Made by a program: the position numbers and the translations under genes
The notes under the pieces: model-generated
Database searches by the model: none
The model's input: only the letters and a program-made list of their open reading frames with translations
What the model was told of the DNA's origin: nothing
Shown here: piece by piece, positions 35,210-49,376 of the stretch
How positions within the stretch are numbered: the stretch's first letter is position 1
Layout of the letters: every line of letters starts with the position of its first letter
Source: Diprion similis
Taxonomy: Eukaryota; Arthropoda; Insecta; Hymenoptera; Diprionidae
DNA length: 64,000 nt
Direction: 5' to 3'
NCBI RefSeq assembly: GCF_021155765.1
Contig: NC_060105.1
Coordinates: forward strand, 8,615,501 to 8,679,500

Positions 35210-36880
35210 CTTCTTCACCTGTTTGTCAGTCTGCAATTTATTTCCGTGAAATGTACGATCACGGAATAAAACGACATTTTAGACGCGAATTATTCGTCTT
35301 CTCTATCGCCGATTTTTTCTTTCTTTCTTTCCTCTTATCGATTCTATTCTCTTGTTCAGATTATTTTTTTCATCATCCGACTGACTGACTGATTCATGGA
35401 ACGATGATGATGATGATGTAGGTATAATAGTTGGGAAAAATTTTGTATACAGATGAATTTCTTATTTTAAGTTAGAATTTCACTCGATTTCCAAATACAT
35501 GTTTGTCTTTTTTACACTTCAATTTTCTCCTAGATTTCTTCTTCTTCTTCTTCTTGATATCGCGACGCGTTTTTTTTTTTTTTTTTTTACACTGAGGCGT
35601 TGGAAATACAACCCGCTATTTCCAAACGCTTTTTTTACATTGTTTATTAACCGACTGACTAACCAATAAACTGACGTCGTCTTACAAACTGAAGTTTAGC
35701 ACGTATGTTACGGCATGACGATCCATGCCAGATTTTACTGCGACGTTGCACCAGACGTTTCTTCCTTCGTCTATATGCACGTCATGTTATTTAGTGCCAT
35801 CTTCAACTCGTTTTTAATATCATTTAGAACTTGACGAGTTTTGTCGGTAAAACAGTTTTACTTGTTCTTCAATAGTCGGCTTAGTTCGACGGAGCGACCG
35901 ATGCTAAGGTACTTATGTTACAAATAAACGATTTAATCGAAAATCGAATTTGACCAAAGCGATTCTAATAAAATTTGTAATCATTCAAATACAGCGATAG
36001 ATGAACTTTTTTCTTATTCAAAAATATAGATTACTACTGTATTTGAATTTAAAAAATTTGGAATTTTATATTGTGAAACTATTTTATTTATACTCGATAT
36101 CGATAATATTGTCGTTTTTCCTTCAATGATCGTGATTTTATTTTTTGACTTATTTTTGAGTTATAAATTTTTAAATACTTCAAGTTCCGACGCAAGTTAA
36201 ATTTCGTCTTCTACGGAATCAAGGAGTTCGCTTTAAACCGTTCTCTACAAATTAAAGATCACATTTTCTTTTGTGGGATTATCGATTGCTTCGTGCGATA
36301 CACAATAGATCTTATAATCAATCTAATTCCTAGATGTTACTGCAAATTACGAATTAATATTAGATTGTGTAAACAACTTTGTTTTATACTTAAAATGCTT
36401 CAAACCATACTTCAATTTATACAGCTATGTTGGGATTAATTGGAATATTTTACAACACATTGCAACAAATGAATTTCAAAGCATTTGAACTTAATGATCC
36501 GAATAGTTGAAAATGCTGCAAAAGTTTTGTGAAAATGGGGAAATCACATGCACTTTTCTCTATTTTCAATTCATATATCATTTAATTGTTGTATAACTTT
36601 TCGTGCGAATTGCATACATGCAATTATATACATTTCAATCACCAATTAAATCTCCTTCGAAATATAACAGTTATAATCACACGCAACAAATGGGTACATA
36701 TTTAGTGTATATGTCAAAAAAATATATATATGTATAAAAACAAGGTTCAGTCTTTCGACATGAAGCTGAAGCTGAAGTCAGCAATAAAACATCCGTTGAA
36801 AAAAATTTCAAATAATATAATTCGAAAGTTCAGTTTCATACCTATGATTCTACAAATTGTCTAACATGTGAATTATTGAA
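35210..36880. other. Region upstream of LMBR1 exon 1
   Basis: Expected to contain the LMBR1 5' UTR and promoter. A CTT repeat (about 35540-35556) and a T-run (about 35571-35589) are visible. No start site can be assigned. Confidence 0.4.
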
Positions 36881-36927
36881 ACGTTTGATTTATTTTCGGA
36901 TTTTATTAGCTTAGGCGTTAGTCAATT

Positions 36928-36990
36928 TTAGCATTTTTGCCCAGGTCCAGCTTCCTTCTCAGGACATGTGCAACAGTCTTTGCAGGAAAC
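36928..36990 (-). CDS. Candidate terminal exon of a small Cys-rich protein
   Basis: After a splice acceptor (ttgaacag) the frame encodes VSCKDCCTCPEKEAGPGQ plus KC and stops: 20 residues with five Cys (C-x2-CC-x-C spacing). AATAAA signals follow on the same strand at 36907-36902 and 36894-36889, 21-34 nt after the stop. A stop followed closely by poly(A) signals supports a real 3' end. The spacing resembles metallothionein, but I could not find the 5' exon(s), so the identity is open. It lies between LMBR1 and YOD1, on the same strand. Confidence 0.4.
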   Translation of the reverse strand, partial: VSCKDCCTCPEKEAGPGQKC

Positions 36991-37249
36991 CTGTTCAATT
37001 GGTGGATTGGAAAAAGTCGCGAGCTGGGATGGGAGGTGAAAATATAACAAAGTGAGTTTATTGCTTTTTCCTTGGTAGCTCGTTTTACTAAGCACATTTA
37101 TTTTTACATAGTAAAGTACGGCAGTGAAGCTCACTGAGTACTTCGAGTTAATTAAATTAAAGCGACCAAACCCAGCATTATATGTATACGCAAATTTGTC
37201 TACGTGCGATAACTTTGGACGATAGTATTGCGATTGGCAATCGAGCATT

Positions 37250-37280
<31 letters not shown>

Positions 37281-39051
37281 CTCTGTAGTAAACATTGCAC
37301 GAGGGTATAGTGATGTGTAACAAATGTGGTTAAAACAGATTTCCTACCACTACATTTATCACGTTATATTAACGTATATTTCACAATAAAAATTGCGCTT
37401 AACATTATCGTTTAATTTTCACTCTTCAATTGCATTTTGGGTCGGTGAGCTTTCGGTCGTCCAGTCATTTTGTATTTATTTATCATTCCTAGAACGTTGG
37501 TAAACGTGTTAAGACGAGTTCAATATTTGCAATAATTTCTGAAAAGTTGGAATTTCAATGATATTATACAAAGAAATATTTCAAAGTTTGTAAACTGCTT
37601 GTATAACGGTTAGTCTTATACGTCTATCGATCGTTCTAAAGGAAAAAAAAAATAAAAAATACCAATGAAATCTACGTATTCGCTTAAGTATTCACACTAT
37701 AAGGCGGCTGTAATTGCAAGGCAAATATATGGTAAATTAATAACACTGCACACTTTGAATATTCCGAAATAATTACACACACACGCTCACACACGCACAC
37801 ACACACTCACAGCACGCATTGGCAGTCACGTTTGTTTGCACATTGCACAGTGAGTCTTATTTGTACCGGATATCATTTCTCATGTACTCATGTATCAGTC
37901 GTAGCGTTTGAATAATGCAAATTATCATTTTTATTGCATGCCAATATGTGGGCTCAACACAAATTTACGAATATTGATTTATATATTTTTCAAGAAGAAG
38001 AGGTTGACACATGAATTTATAGACACGATTCTATTTATTTTAGAAAACAGCTTTCGAAACGCAGTTTCCCATTTGGAAAGTTTATCAGGCTGATAAAAAG
38101 AGCTTTAAATGCTGACAAAATTAGATTCAAACTCTATACATCGCAAGTGATTAAGTGTCGCGAGGCATCGAATTTACCTAGTTGTACAGAAATATTTATC
38201 GCTCTTGGGTGTGAACCGATTACCGTGAAAAATTGTAGGAGGATAAAAAAATGCAAAGAATAAAGAAAGACGAATAGATTATTTAAGCATTGGAAAATAA
38301 CAGTGAAGTTGATAAGTACGATGTCTTTTTAAATATTGTCACATAAAGAGCCAACTGAAACACAAAAAATAATTTACATTCAAATTTTGCCACATAATTT
38401 ACGACATAGACGTGCATGCTTAATTCTATAAGAATCATATATTTACACTGTACATAATTGTTGAGATTTTCTTTTCTCCTGTTATATCAACCTCGCATGG
38501 TTGTAGGTAAGGAAAATTTCTATCGCTGCGCTTTCGAATTATACGTCTCATGACTTATCAAGTCTTCGAATTCAATATTTAGTACGATACGACTATTATC
38601 ATTATTATTATTATTCACATATTTATAATTTCAAATGTCAAACAAATGGCAAATACTGTTTAACAACAATTCAATTAAAGGGTGCAAAAAAAAGTAGCGA
38701 TATATCGATCAATTCCAAATCACACTGTGAGCGGTAAATATGCAAGTGCAAACAACGTACGTGAACCGTCAGACTATGCATGCGTCGTTACGTCGAATAC
38801 CTATTTTCTTTCTTTCTTTCTTTCCTATTAACATCCCAACATTTTCATAGTGCGAGACTAAGAATTATGTTTCAATTAATCTCAATATTGATTGCCAGTG
38901 GTAATTTCTTGGACTTTGTTGTTTGACCTTTGAATTTTATGCGATTAGTTCTTAACGGCGCATTTAATCAAATAAATAACTGAAGAGCATAGGGCTTGGC
39001 AGTAAATTGAAAACAATCTTTACCGGTAATTACCGGCTGCTGTATTTGGCG
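36991..39051. other. Intergenic, downstream of YOD1
   Basis: AT-rich. It contains a T-run (37254-37280), a CA-rich patch (about 37777-37812) and probably the YOD1 3' UTR. No gene is supported apart from possible missing exons of the Cys-rich candidate. Confidence 0.4.
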
Positions 39052-40311
39052 CTAGGCAACTACTTCTCCAAAGTTCATGTGACCCGTATCCTTCGCGTGT
39101 TGCTGCGCCGCTAGCTGCCCGTTTAGCATAACGTTACACTCCATGCATTTCAGGGTAAACTTTTGCACGTCCGTGTACTGACGACTGGATTTAGCTTCTT
39201 TCGCCAATTCCGTAGCTTGTCTCAACAGCCTGTCGTCGCTCGCAGGAAAAATTGTTTGGATACTACCACCCTGTTCAAGATATAATATAGATTATTTGGT
39301 TATTTCCTTGTTTCAAGATTATCAAAAAGTAGCCTCGATTCGAACATCGAAACTTACGATCTCTGCACTCGTCTTTACTTTTTATGAATCAATTCGCGTT
39401 AACTAATCGTGCAGCTGCTTCTTCTTTATTAATTCGATTTACAAACGAAATTTAGAATATAAATAATCGTATCGTCACATACGTAAATAAATAATTAACT
39501 TACGTCCAACGGTTCCAAGTAAAGAGGATCGTAGTGAATACCGTCGAACATTAAGAAGACCCTTTGAGCATAGTGCTGATCCTCGCCAAATCTGTTTATG
39601 ATAGCGTTAATACTGTCAACTACGGCTATTTCCAATCCATAAAACCAAGAAAGTATCGCCAGCTCTATCGCACCGCCCCAAGAGTCGACCTTCTTTATCC
39701 ATTCGCAATACTCGCCGTTAGGACGTCCAAGTATCGCCTCCGAATACTCTTCAGGATTAGCCGAAACGCTTTCGGCAATTATTTCCCTCATGAAACTGGC
39801 GCAGGTTGTATCGACCTTTCCTGAAAACCGATGGATGAATATACATAATACGAGTGTTAGAAAACTTCAGTTTAATTTATACATAGAAAATAGTTTTACC
39901 GTTAAGGACATATCCGACGCTGGTGAAAAGGCAAGAATTATCCGCGGGCACGATCTTTTTCATTAGAACGCCGGGACTATCGCTCAGAGTTTCGGTGTCG
40001 ATGATATGAGATCTCGCAACCGTGTGATGTTCACGCTCTAACGATTGCTGCTTCGGTTTAACAGGCGGTTGTTTTTCTTCAACGATCAGCGTGTCGCCGG
40101 AAGTGATTCCAGAATCTTCCAGCGCTACGTCTTCTTTGCTTAGATCCAACGCTTTGGGTGGAAAGCCGCCCAGAATGTGGAGAGCGACTTGAGGTATTCC
40201 CGTCAGGTCTGACAGCTTGGATTTTAATTCGGAAACTTTGTCTTTACCTGTTAAACCTTTGACAAGGTTTTGACCTGATTTTGTTTTAACCTTCAATACA
40301 AAACTTGCCAT
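39052..40311 (-). CDS. YOD1: Ubiquitin thioesterase OTU1 (YOD1)
   Basis: OTU-family cysteine deubiquitinase that works with p97/VCP in ER-associated degradation and quality control. Three exons: 40311-39900, 39820-39504, 39270-39052, with consistent phases, giving 315 aa; human YOD1 is 348 aa. Residues 1-80 form the UBX-like domain that binds p97 ([14 protein letters not shown], then [13 protein letters not shown]). The OTU domain begins near 115. The active-site loop PADNSC gives catalytic D124 and C127, and H233 in GIHYDPLYL is the catalytic His. The C-terminus has the C2H2 zinc finger, KCMECN...[11 protein letters not shown], typical of OTU1. The three exons divide the protein roughly by domain. 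No residue expected for activity is missing. Confidence 0.96.
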
Positions 40312-41729
40312 TGTCGATGAATTAACAATTTTTTGTCACAGCGATTGGATTGTAAATTTACGCCGTAAATTTTTTAATTAATATCCTTCCTTAGCGTCGG
40401 ATATGAAATCTTTGAAATTGGATTTTTGACTTTTTTTCTTCTTTTTTCTCTTATCAACTGGCCGACCGCTCTTGATCATCACTCGTTTTTCTCAATAATA
40501 ACACATGATTTGTCAGAATTTTATTTTATTTTATTTATTTTTTATTTTTTATTTTTTTTCCCTTGTAAATTTATAATTAAGGACAAACGGAGTTTGTTTT
40601 TTGGTTGGTTACTCGGTTTTTCTGCCTGTGAATGCGTTTTTCTTTATGTCTGATCTGTGTGCGTACCGTGTGAAGTTTGCTACTTTAGTGCGGGGGACTT
40701 TCTTTACTTTCATAACCGCTCACAATCAGTCAGTTTTAACTGGTCATCGCATTTTATGTCGATATGTTGCGTGTCGAAGGTGGCGTTAAGGTTGACTCTG
40801 TTAGATCTCGCTTTTACCCCCACCTTCATTCGTTATTGCGAACTAAGACTGTTTCGGTTTGATTCGTCTATCGGTAAGCAAAATCTCTTCACGGAATCCC
40901 GGTGTTTTTTTTTCTGTTTTTTTTTTATTATTATTAACTTTTTTTTTGTCTTCTCCCGGCGCCAAATTTTTCAAAATATCGTGGAATGTCGGAAAAATTC
41001 GAATAACCGCAAGTAACGATAGCCGTTTTTTTTTTTTTTTTTTTTTTTCCCCCTATAATCCATTATCTTAATAATGTGTTCGGTTTGTGGTTTTCATAAG
41101 AAAGTGCGAAAAATATGATAATTTCGTTTTTTTTTTTTTAAGTAGATCCCTTTATTGTCCTTTTGTATATTATAACACAATGAATAACAATTTCAACCAT
41201 CGCGACAACGTCATATTCCAGTGTGATTTTTACCAGGCCATTACCGTTATCCAGTCGCATTGGTATATTAATAATCATAACTAAGTAATAATTTTTCTTT
41301 TCGCATCCCCCCCCCCCCAACAAGAAAAACACATGCACTTGCAATTTTACATTTGCATGTGTGCTGAACAATTATCATTTACGTTATTACGAAGACTTTC
41401 GTTTAATGTATATTAACGTGTACAAGATGTAATGTAATGTTTTTTAGATTGAAAAAGATGTGCCTGACTGTGGAACAAGATATATATATATATATTTATA
41501 ATATATATTTATATATATTATACAATTAGGGACTTAAAGGACAAGTCGAACTATGAATTATACATACAAGATTAATATATAAATTATTAGTTATGAATAT
41601 GTGTATGTGCATATAACGTGTGTGATTTATGCCAGGTTGATAGTTGGGTATATTATATAATAGAATTGCAATATACCAGAATGACAATAATATTCGAGCC
41701 GCACAATCATACATAATATATATATGTAT
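40312..41729. other. Upstream of YOD1
   Basis: Holds the YOD1 5' UTR and promoter, T-rich on the plus strand (about 40540-40560, 41025-41048, 41128-41140). No other gene is supported. A short C-run lies near 41308-41317. Confidence 0.4.
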
Positions 41730-42381
41730 ATTAGACTGTATCACAAAAATTGCCTATTTTTTTTTTTGAAAAATATACTGAAAATATTGTTCAGGATAAC
41801 GAAAAAAGGCGCCTGTTAAAATGGGAGCTCTTAATTTTAATACTAAGGAGTGCCTCATCGCGATTTTCTACTTCCCATAAGAATAACATGGCAAAAATGG
41901 TTCTTGCTCCTTGCGATTTTTATAACAAGATAACGACGCGTCGTACAGAAAATTCATAAACATGTTTTTGTAGGAAATTGAACTTTCTACAAAAAAGGTC
42001 TCTTGTCATTTTACGATAAATCTATTCTTTCAAAAGTTATTTGAGGTCCTTTGCTGATGTTTGACCTCAAATAACTTTTGAATGAATAGATTTATCGTAA
42101 AATGACAAGAGACCTTTTTTGTAGAACGTTCAATTTCCTACAAAAACATGTTTCTGAATTTTCTGTACGACGCGTCGTTATCTAGTTATAAAAATCGCAA
42201 GGAGCAAGAACCATTTTTGCCATGTTATTCTTATGGAAAGTAGAAAATCGCGATGAGGCACTTCTTAGTATTAAAATTAAGAGCTCCCATTTTAACAGGC
42301 GCCTTTTTTCGTTATCCTGAACAATATTTTCAGTATATTTTTCAACAAAAAAAATAGGCAATTTTTTTGATACAGTCTAAT
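41730..42381. mobile_element. Near-perfect 652-bp palindromic (foldback) element
   Basis: Two arms of about 315-320 bp (41730-42048 and 42063-42381) are inverted copies with roughly ten mismatches by eye, about 97% identity, around a 14-nt loop. The ends are attagactgtatca and its complement. GTAT at 41726-41729 and 42382-42385 looks like a 4-bp target duplication. It has no transposase. The high arm identity suggests recent origin or gene conversion between arms. Confidence 0.9.
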
Positions 42382-45300
42382 GTATATAGATATATGTATG
42401 TATGTATGTATGTATTGTATATTATTGATATTAAATATTATATAAGTGTAGACGTGTATTAGAAACGTATAGTATATTATAATATACGCAATATACATGT
42501 ACCTATATGTATATTGTGTGTGTGTACGTTATTGTATTATTATATTTGTACATATACGGTATAATAATATGTTATCAATAATTATAGTGAAGTAACAATG
42601 TTATACACGAAGTACACAGTCAATATGAAGGTGTATAATGTTACGTTATTACAATTATTAGTACAAGTATTCAACGTTAACAGGTTTACGGATTTTTTCT
42701 TTTACTCAAAATTAACATTATATATTCCTTTTGTTCAATCTTAATACTTGTGGTGTTTTTTTTTCCTCATTATTTATTTTTTTATTTTTATTATTCTTCA
42801 GATTTCTTTTCTACTTCACGTGTCTAGTAACATTTAACAATATGCATCACAGATATGTCGTTGTTTATAAAACAAATTATCATGTATATATAAAAATGTT
42901 ACACGAGACAGAACAGATAACAAATGAACAATCAACGAAAACACGTTTATTTATCCGAATGCATGGCTGAAAATCTATTAAGATAATTGCAGTATCTTCT
43001 TTTATAATGATTCAATAATTAGTTTAACATACGAATGAAATTGCTAAATTTTATCGTATCAATTGCTCTATGTTACATGTATATATATATATGTAGGTTA
43101 GTAGAATATTGAAAAACGCATCAATGGCAGCCATGAAAAGTGTTGGTCTTGAGGGCTGACGATTGAAGTTTTAAAATATATTTCTATAGAGAGAAGTGTT
43201 GGTAGAAAAAAAAGAAAGAAAAAAAAAATCGGCTTATTTGACCGGCATTAATTTTATATCTTTATTTTTCTTGATATTAATAAATTTATTTCTATTCTTC
43301 GATATATGATTAAAAACTTTTAAACAGTGAATCATTAATATCTATAAATATTTCGAGGCAATGCTGTGTTTCTATTAGGTATTTGTCGAAATTTATTGCG
43401 ACGCATGCGACCGGTACGGAAGTTAAATATTGCAGACCGAATAATTTGAACGGTCAGATTTTATGTGATTAGAAATTTTTTTTTTTCCCACTATTATTAA
43501 GAATACGCGATATATAATTAATTATAATTCGCGCTCGATAATTCGTACGCAACAATGATTATACACGTTATAACAGTATTGAGTCGAAACAATTTCTTAA
43601 TCAGCTACACATTTGTAAAATAAAAACAACCTCTGATATCGTGCAATGCGTCAAGCCCTTCACCCAGTGGACATTTCTTAGATCTCTTGATCATTGTAAT
43701 ATATATATATATGTATGTATATACTCACCTTTAATTATTTTATAGGTATTTAGTCTAAAGCCCTAAATTTTCTACTACGCAAGCTTTTAATTTCAAGCCA
43801 TAAGTGGGTCAGGTTTTTATTGTATATAATATACTTATATATGAATTTTGTACGTAATGTAACGTCAATTGGGTATCAGATTTTTGCGTAATTATAGCTG
43901 CAGGCCTATTAACGCGTGTATTTTAATTAAAAACGAGAAATATACACTCCGCTCTATCCATCATATCACTTGGTTATAAATTAACTGGAATGTAATTAAA
44001 TTAACTGAGTTTTTTTTTTTTTTAATATTTTTATATATTACGAGGATGGCTTTTTCAGGGGAGTTTAATTAATTTGTCGATGTTCGTCGAACGCTTCTAA
44101 CGATAATAACTTCGAACAGGGTACAAAGCGTTTGAGTTTTTCTTATCGCGTTGACAGACTTTTAAATTTCGCCTTTTTTCAGACAATATTTTATCACAAT
44201 CCGGCGAGGATTCTTTCTTTGCAAATCATTGCGGGTGTTCTTTTATTATTTGTTTTAATTTTTTTTTTTTTTTTTGACGGGGAGGAAACGCAGGTATTAA
44301 AAAATTAATATTTGAGGAAGAGTCGACGTGTAGTGTAGTAATTAAAAATAATTAATACACCCCATCTATAATTCTACCCTCTTAGATTATATTCAGATAA
44401 ATGTAAAAAAGCTGTTAAACTGAGATTGATAATTACCAATTTGTGCCAGTTTGCATTTTGTACGTAATTGTGGAAATAATACATGTTTGGTAAATATAGA
44501 TTAACGAGTATCTTACACATCGGCGATGAAGTTTTAATCGAAAACTAGCAGTTGTTTTTAATATATATAACGTATATTGGATTAGATTTCTCTCTCTCTC
44601 TCTCTCTCTCTTTCACTGGTTAACAATTTGAAGTAACGAGAATATCTATAATGCCTACCATATTACATACAATTATAATAAAACAATAAAAAAAATTAAA
44701 AAAAATTTAGAATGTGTCTCTCTCTTTTTCGAAAAATTAAACAACAATTTATCTACGCGATTATTACTCTGTCTCGGGGGAAACGGTACACGTAAGTTGC
44801 AATAAATTATTGATACGAGTGCATACCAATTACAAGCTTTAAATCACTAACAATAAGTCACCATTCTTTTCTTCTCACGTCACTCATAGCGCAACCCGTG
44901 ATGAGACATTTGGATGGTAAAATCATTATATGCATCTAAAGGAACCACATCGTGTTTTTTATTGTTTCCCTTTCGTTTTTTCGTCTAAGAAAAGACTTTA
45001 TTTAATTTCCGAAGTATAAATAATAATAGTAATAGTAATAATAGTAATAATAATTATTATTATAATAACAATAATAGTAATAGTAAAGGCTTTCATCTTG
45101 GTCGAATATCGAAAATAATATAATATATAGTCACTGGAATTTTCACTTACGATATTAGGTTTTTTTATAAATAAAAAGTGATGTAAAATTTTTTTCATCT
45201 TATCAACTATAATACTATTCTTCATTCGTCACTTTGACGAATGAACTATTTGACTATACGCAATAATATAGCGAAGAAACAGAAGAGGCCGTTGATGGTA

Positions 45301-45695
45301 CAGTCCTTTATTATATATTATTGTAAAAAGTAGCGTTAGATTAATGAAAGAAATAAAAGGTGAGAATGATGTTAATTTTTGTTAATAAAACGTAAGAATA
45401 AATAGAAATAAATATAAGTTGGAGAGTGGAAAAGAATTAATAAGCAGTTAGGCTTAAATAAATAATAAAGGGAATCTTTTTTCGTACATATACCTGATTA
45501 TGGTGTAAAAAAAATAATTGTTAAATGTTAAAGACGACGAGGATAAAGACCTTCTTCAATCAGGTTATTGCTTCAGATCAGTGAAAATTTTCTCGTTGGG
45601 TTGCGCTATCAGAAACGCGTCTTCCGAAACAATTCACTGTTGGTGATTACAAATGATAATAATTAATTTTTATTAAGGGAAGCACTAATTGTTGC
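42382..45695. other. Intergenic, 3' of uridine phosphorylase
   Basis: Very AT-rich, with simple repeats: (TATG)n near 42395-42415, (TC)n at about 44590-44611, and AAT/AGT trinucleotide tracts at about 45019-45085. No coding region is supported. Confidence 0.5.
45669..45674 (-). terminator. UPP: Candidate poly(A) signal of uridine phosphorylase
   Basis: AATAAA on the minus strand, 22 nt past the stop codon. Another lies near 45303-45310, giving a longer 3' UTR. Confidence 0.4.
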
Positions 45696-48600
45696 TTAAT
45701 CGTAGGTCTCGGACTCTTGTTGTACTAGCTTAAAACGACGGGGACTCTTTACGCACATCGATCCGTGTCCTTCGACCGAAAGACGACCTTTGCGTTGCAG
45801 ATATCGCTTTATGTATCTTGATATCAATTTCTGCGGACGAATCTGCCATTCTTCTAATACCTCCTTTGGCGCCATTACCTAGAGCAATGATGAATAAAAT
45901 TGACCTTGAATTTAGAGCGTATATTTATTTTTTTTTTAGATAAATAACGAAGGCAGAAGTAAAAATATTGCGTCGTAATTTTTGTTTGTAAATAAAAAAA
46001 ATGTTTTCGATATTAGCCGCAGTGCGAATATTTCGTAATGTTAACGTTGTTATCTATTATCGCTTACTTCCAATCGTCGCATCGTCAAAGGTCGGGAGAT
46101 TATCTTTTCATTATAACGATGACGTACTTTTTAATGAACTTTTACGTACCCACACGGCTGACCTCTTTAATATGTTTTTAACTTTGCTTTCAAGTTTGTA
46201 TTTTTGTTTATTTGTTTGTTTACTTTAAAAAGTTCGCATCTGCGATTTCGACAGCGTATCATTTTCTGTGATTTTAATCTAGTCGATTTTGCCCGGAAAC
46301 TACTGATTCTCAGCTTTTTTTTTTTTGTAAAAGCTCGTTTATACATGGTTAGAAAAAAATGTCTCCAGCGGTCTACTAAAATTTTAATCACTAAGTGATA
46401 GATAGAAGAAAAAAAACTGTAAATTGAAAATAAAATTTCGATATCAGAATTTCAATGTTAAAATCACAATAATATTTGTATATCATATTCAGTAACAGAA
46501 ATGTAAGAAATTGAACAAATACAAAGTTAAATCTGCCGAGAGAATATGCTTAAGTGAATTTTTCTGTCAGTCTAACAACTGACCTTAAGTTAAGGACTTT
46601 ATCGTTATGTATTATTATCAATAAAATAACTTACCTGATCGCCTTTGAGTCGATCGAGTAGAGTTACGCAGACGACCGCTGATTTAATGCCGGCGTGGTG
46701 GGTTAGAGATGCGAAAGACAGGCTTTCCATTTCGATATTAACAACCCCAGCCTTGTGGACCTTGTTCAGATACTCCATCTTCTCGTTTTCGGAAAAATCA
46801 CAGAATGCACCGTCGAGACGTCCCTGACCTTCGTAGAAATCGTAGGTACACATTGTCTTGCCAATCACTGTGTCGTACGGCTCTTGATCGGGTCGTGACA
46901 TCGCCTTTAATTCGCGCGCTAAATGCTTGTCTAGTTTTGACGGTCTGTGAATCATTTTACCTAGGACTGGCTGAAATAGAAAAAAAAAATACATACACCA
47001 AGTTAGCATCTGAAATTTTCACGAATGTCTATCATGGTGGAATTGTATTGAAGTAAGGATTTTAATGACAATTTAATCGTTCTACATTCTCAACGAATCT
47101 GTTGTGAAGTTTCCTTTTTATTTTCTTTTTCTTTTTTCTTTTTTATCAGATACTCTTGATCGTAACGTTGATTATTTTTATTAATTGCCTTTCGATGAAG
47201 GGAAAATCGTTGCAACTTTTCGATTGTACGTTGATTTAATGAACTCTGAATACGATAGAGCAAAATTCCGTAGAGCAAAAGTACGGAGAATAAAGTGAAA
47301 GTTGGAAAATTAAAATGTACTCAAACAACGTAGTTTACTCGATGAGTGAGTGTAAAAAATTGGAAAAACCGAAAATCAGAATGACCAGGATTCCGAAGGT
47401 AAAAATATCGAATATCCAAAACAAATATATTTTAACACTTTTTGCGAAACGACGCGACGTTTAACTTACGAGTTCTAAAAACGGCCTGAGAAGACCGTCG
47501 ACAGCCTCTTCGGATATGACGACGGTACCACCTTCGAGGCCGATTCCGCCGCAGGTTCCGATCCTGAAGAAGATCGGATCCTTCACTTTGGCGTGATACA
47601 TGAGCTTTATAATTTCGTGAAGCAGTATCCCGACCGAAGGAATGCCCATGCCGTGCTGTATATTATAAATAAAAATAAAAAAAAAACGAATTAACATATA
47701 TGTTTATTTATATTTATTTAATTTTTACGCATTAATATCGTAAGTCTTAATTTCCGGATGGTATTTGGGCGATATACTCACGCTCACTGAGAGAACAGGG
47801 CCAACTTTGTACATTGAATAACGATAGGAAAATTGACTGATGTCAAATAGGGTTGTGCCGCATGGTAGTTTGTGACCGATTTCTTGCATTATGTAATTTG
47901 CGAACTGTTCGACTCGCTTCGGCGTTCCCCCCATGCAGACGAACTGTAAAAGTGCACAGAAAAATGGACATCGGAATAATTAATCAAACGAAAATGACGA
48001 AATGCAATTGCGTGTGTATATTTGCGAGGTTCATGTAACAAAATACGTGTTTATTAATTGTAAGTTAGATGAGGAGCAATTAGGCAGAGATCACGTGGCT
48101 ATGACAGGGGCAGTTAACTCAGTGAATTGGAGAAATCGTATGAAACGAAACGGAAAAAGAAAAAAAAACAAATAATTATAAAGTAGATACGTTACGTCAC
48201 GTATGTTGCGAATTTGCCAGTGGCGTAATCATACATATATACATACATTTCTTATAAAATTGAGCAAACAATTTCTAAATGAAATTTAATTAACATTTCG
48301 TATTCATTCTTTTTGTCTATGAAACCTTTTTCAATTCTCTTTCATACTTCTCCGAAAACGCTTCCGTTTCCCATTTTCTGTCTTGTTTTTTGTATTTATT
48401 CTTGAATCTCACTCTAATAATTTATGTTAAATGAAAGTTAGAAATTAGTTTTTCATAAGATTTTAGAATCTAGAATATGATAACAGATTTTGAGTTAGAC
48501 GTTAGTTTAATCGTGAAAATGAAATTACAGACACTAGGTCAAGAAAAAAACCTTACTCGGTGAAATTCTTCGAGAGTATTTTTCCCGGTTTCAGTGAGTA

Positions 48601-49345
48601 AAAATCTCTATAAAAATAACAAAAAATATAGAATAAAAAAACGTTTGCAGCTTTTTGCTTGCAAACCTGTGCAATTAATGCTCTCCAAAGGAAATTACCC
48701 GTCATTAATACACATTATATGATCTTTGCATATATTACGCACAAGAACACTAATCTTCATTCAAAGTTTGACTTTTATTTATCTGTATTATGTTTGTTTT
48801 TTGATGAGTTAGACCAGAATCCTGGTTCTAAGATATTATATATTAATCATAGACGTGTTTCCGGGGTTTTCAGATTTCTCATTTCCGCTTTCTGGTTAGT
48901 TAGCAATTAACTCGTGTATCGTGTTACGGTTTTTGCCATTCCGTACGCGCTCTTTTTTTTTCTTTTCTCATTGATTCTTCTCAAAGACTAAAGTTTACTT
49001 TTATATTCCTATATCGCAAGCGGTATTATTTTATCCGATGAAACCGTACGCCAGTGGTTTAATTATATACGTGCTTTTGTGTGTATAATACGTGTTATCC
49101 ATATCGTATTCACAGTCTTCACATGTGTGCATACGTATGCTGAGGGTATATAAGCGCAGCTGTGCAATCGCGAAATTTTCGCCGCTAGCAAATTGCGATA
49201 TATAGATATATATAATTATACGGTGTGAGAAGAAAGAAATCGCGGGACAAAAAATAAGTAAATAAATAAAACTAAACAAATCACGTACAAAAATGAAAAA
49301 ATGAATGTTTGAAACGTCGTCCTCCATTTAAATGAATTGTATGGA

Positions 49346-49376
<31 letters not shown>

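Noticed and set aside
41730-42381. CRISPR-like or bacterial inverted-repeat interpretation of the palindrome
   Set aside because: It is a single large palindrome without repeated spacers, in clearly intron-bearing eukaryotic DNA.
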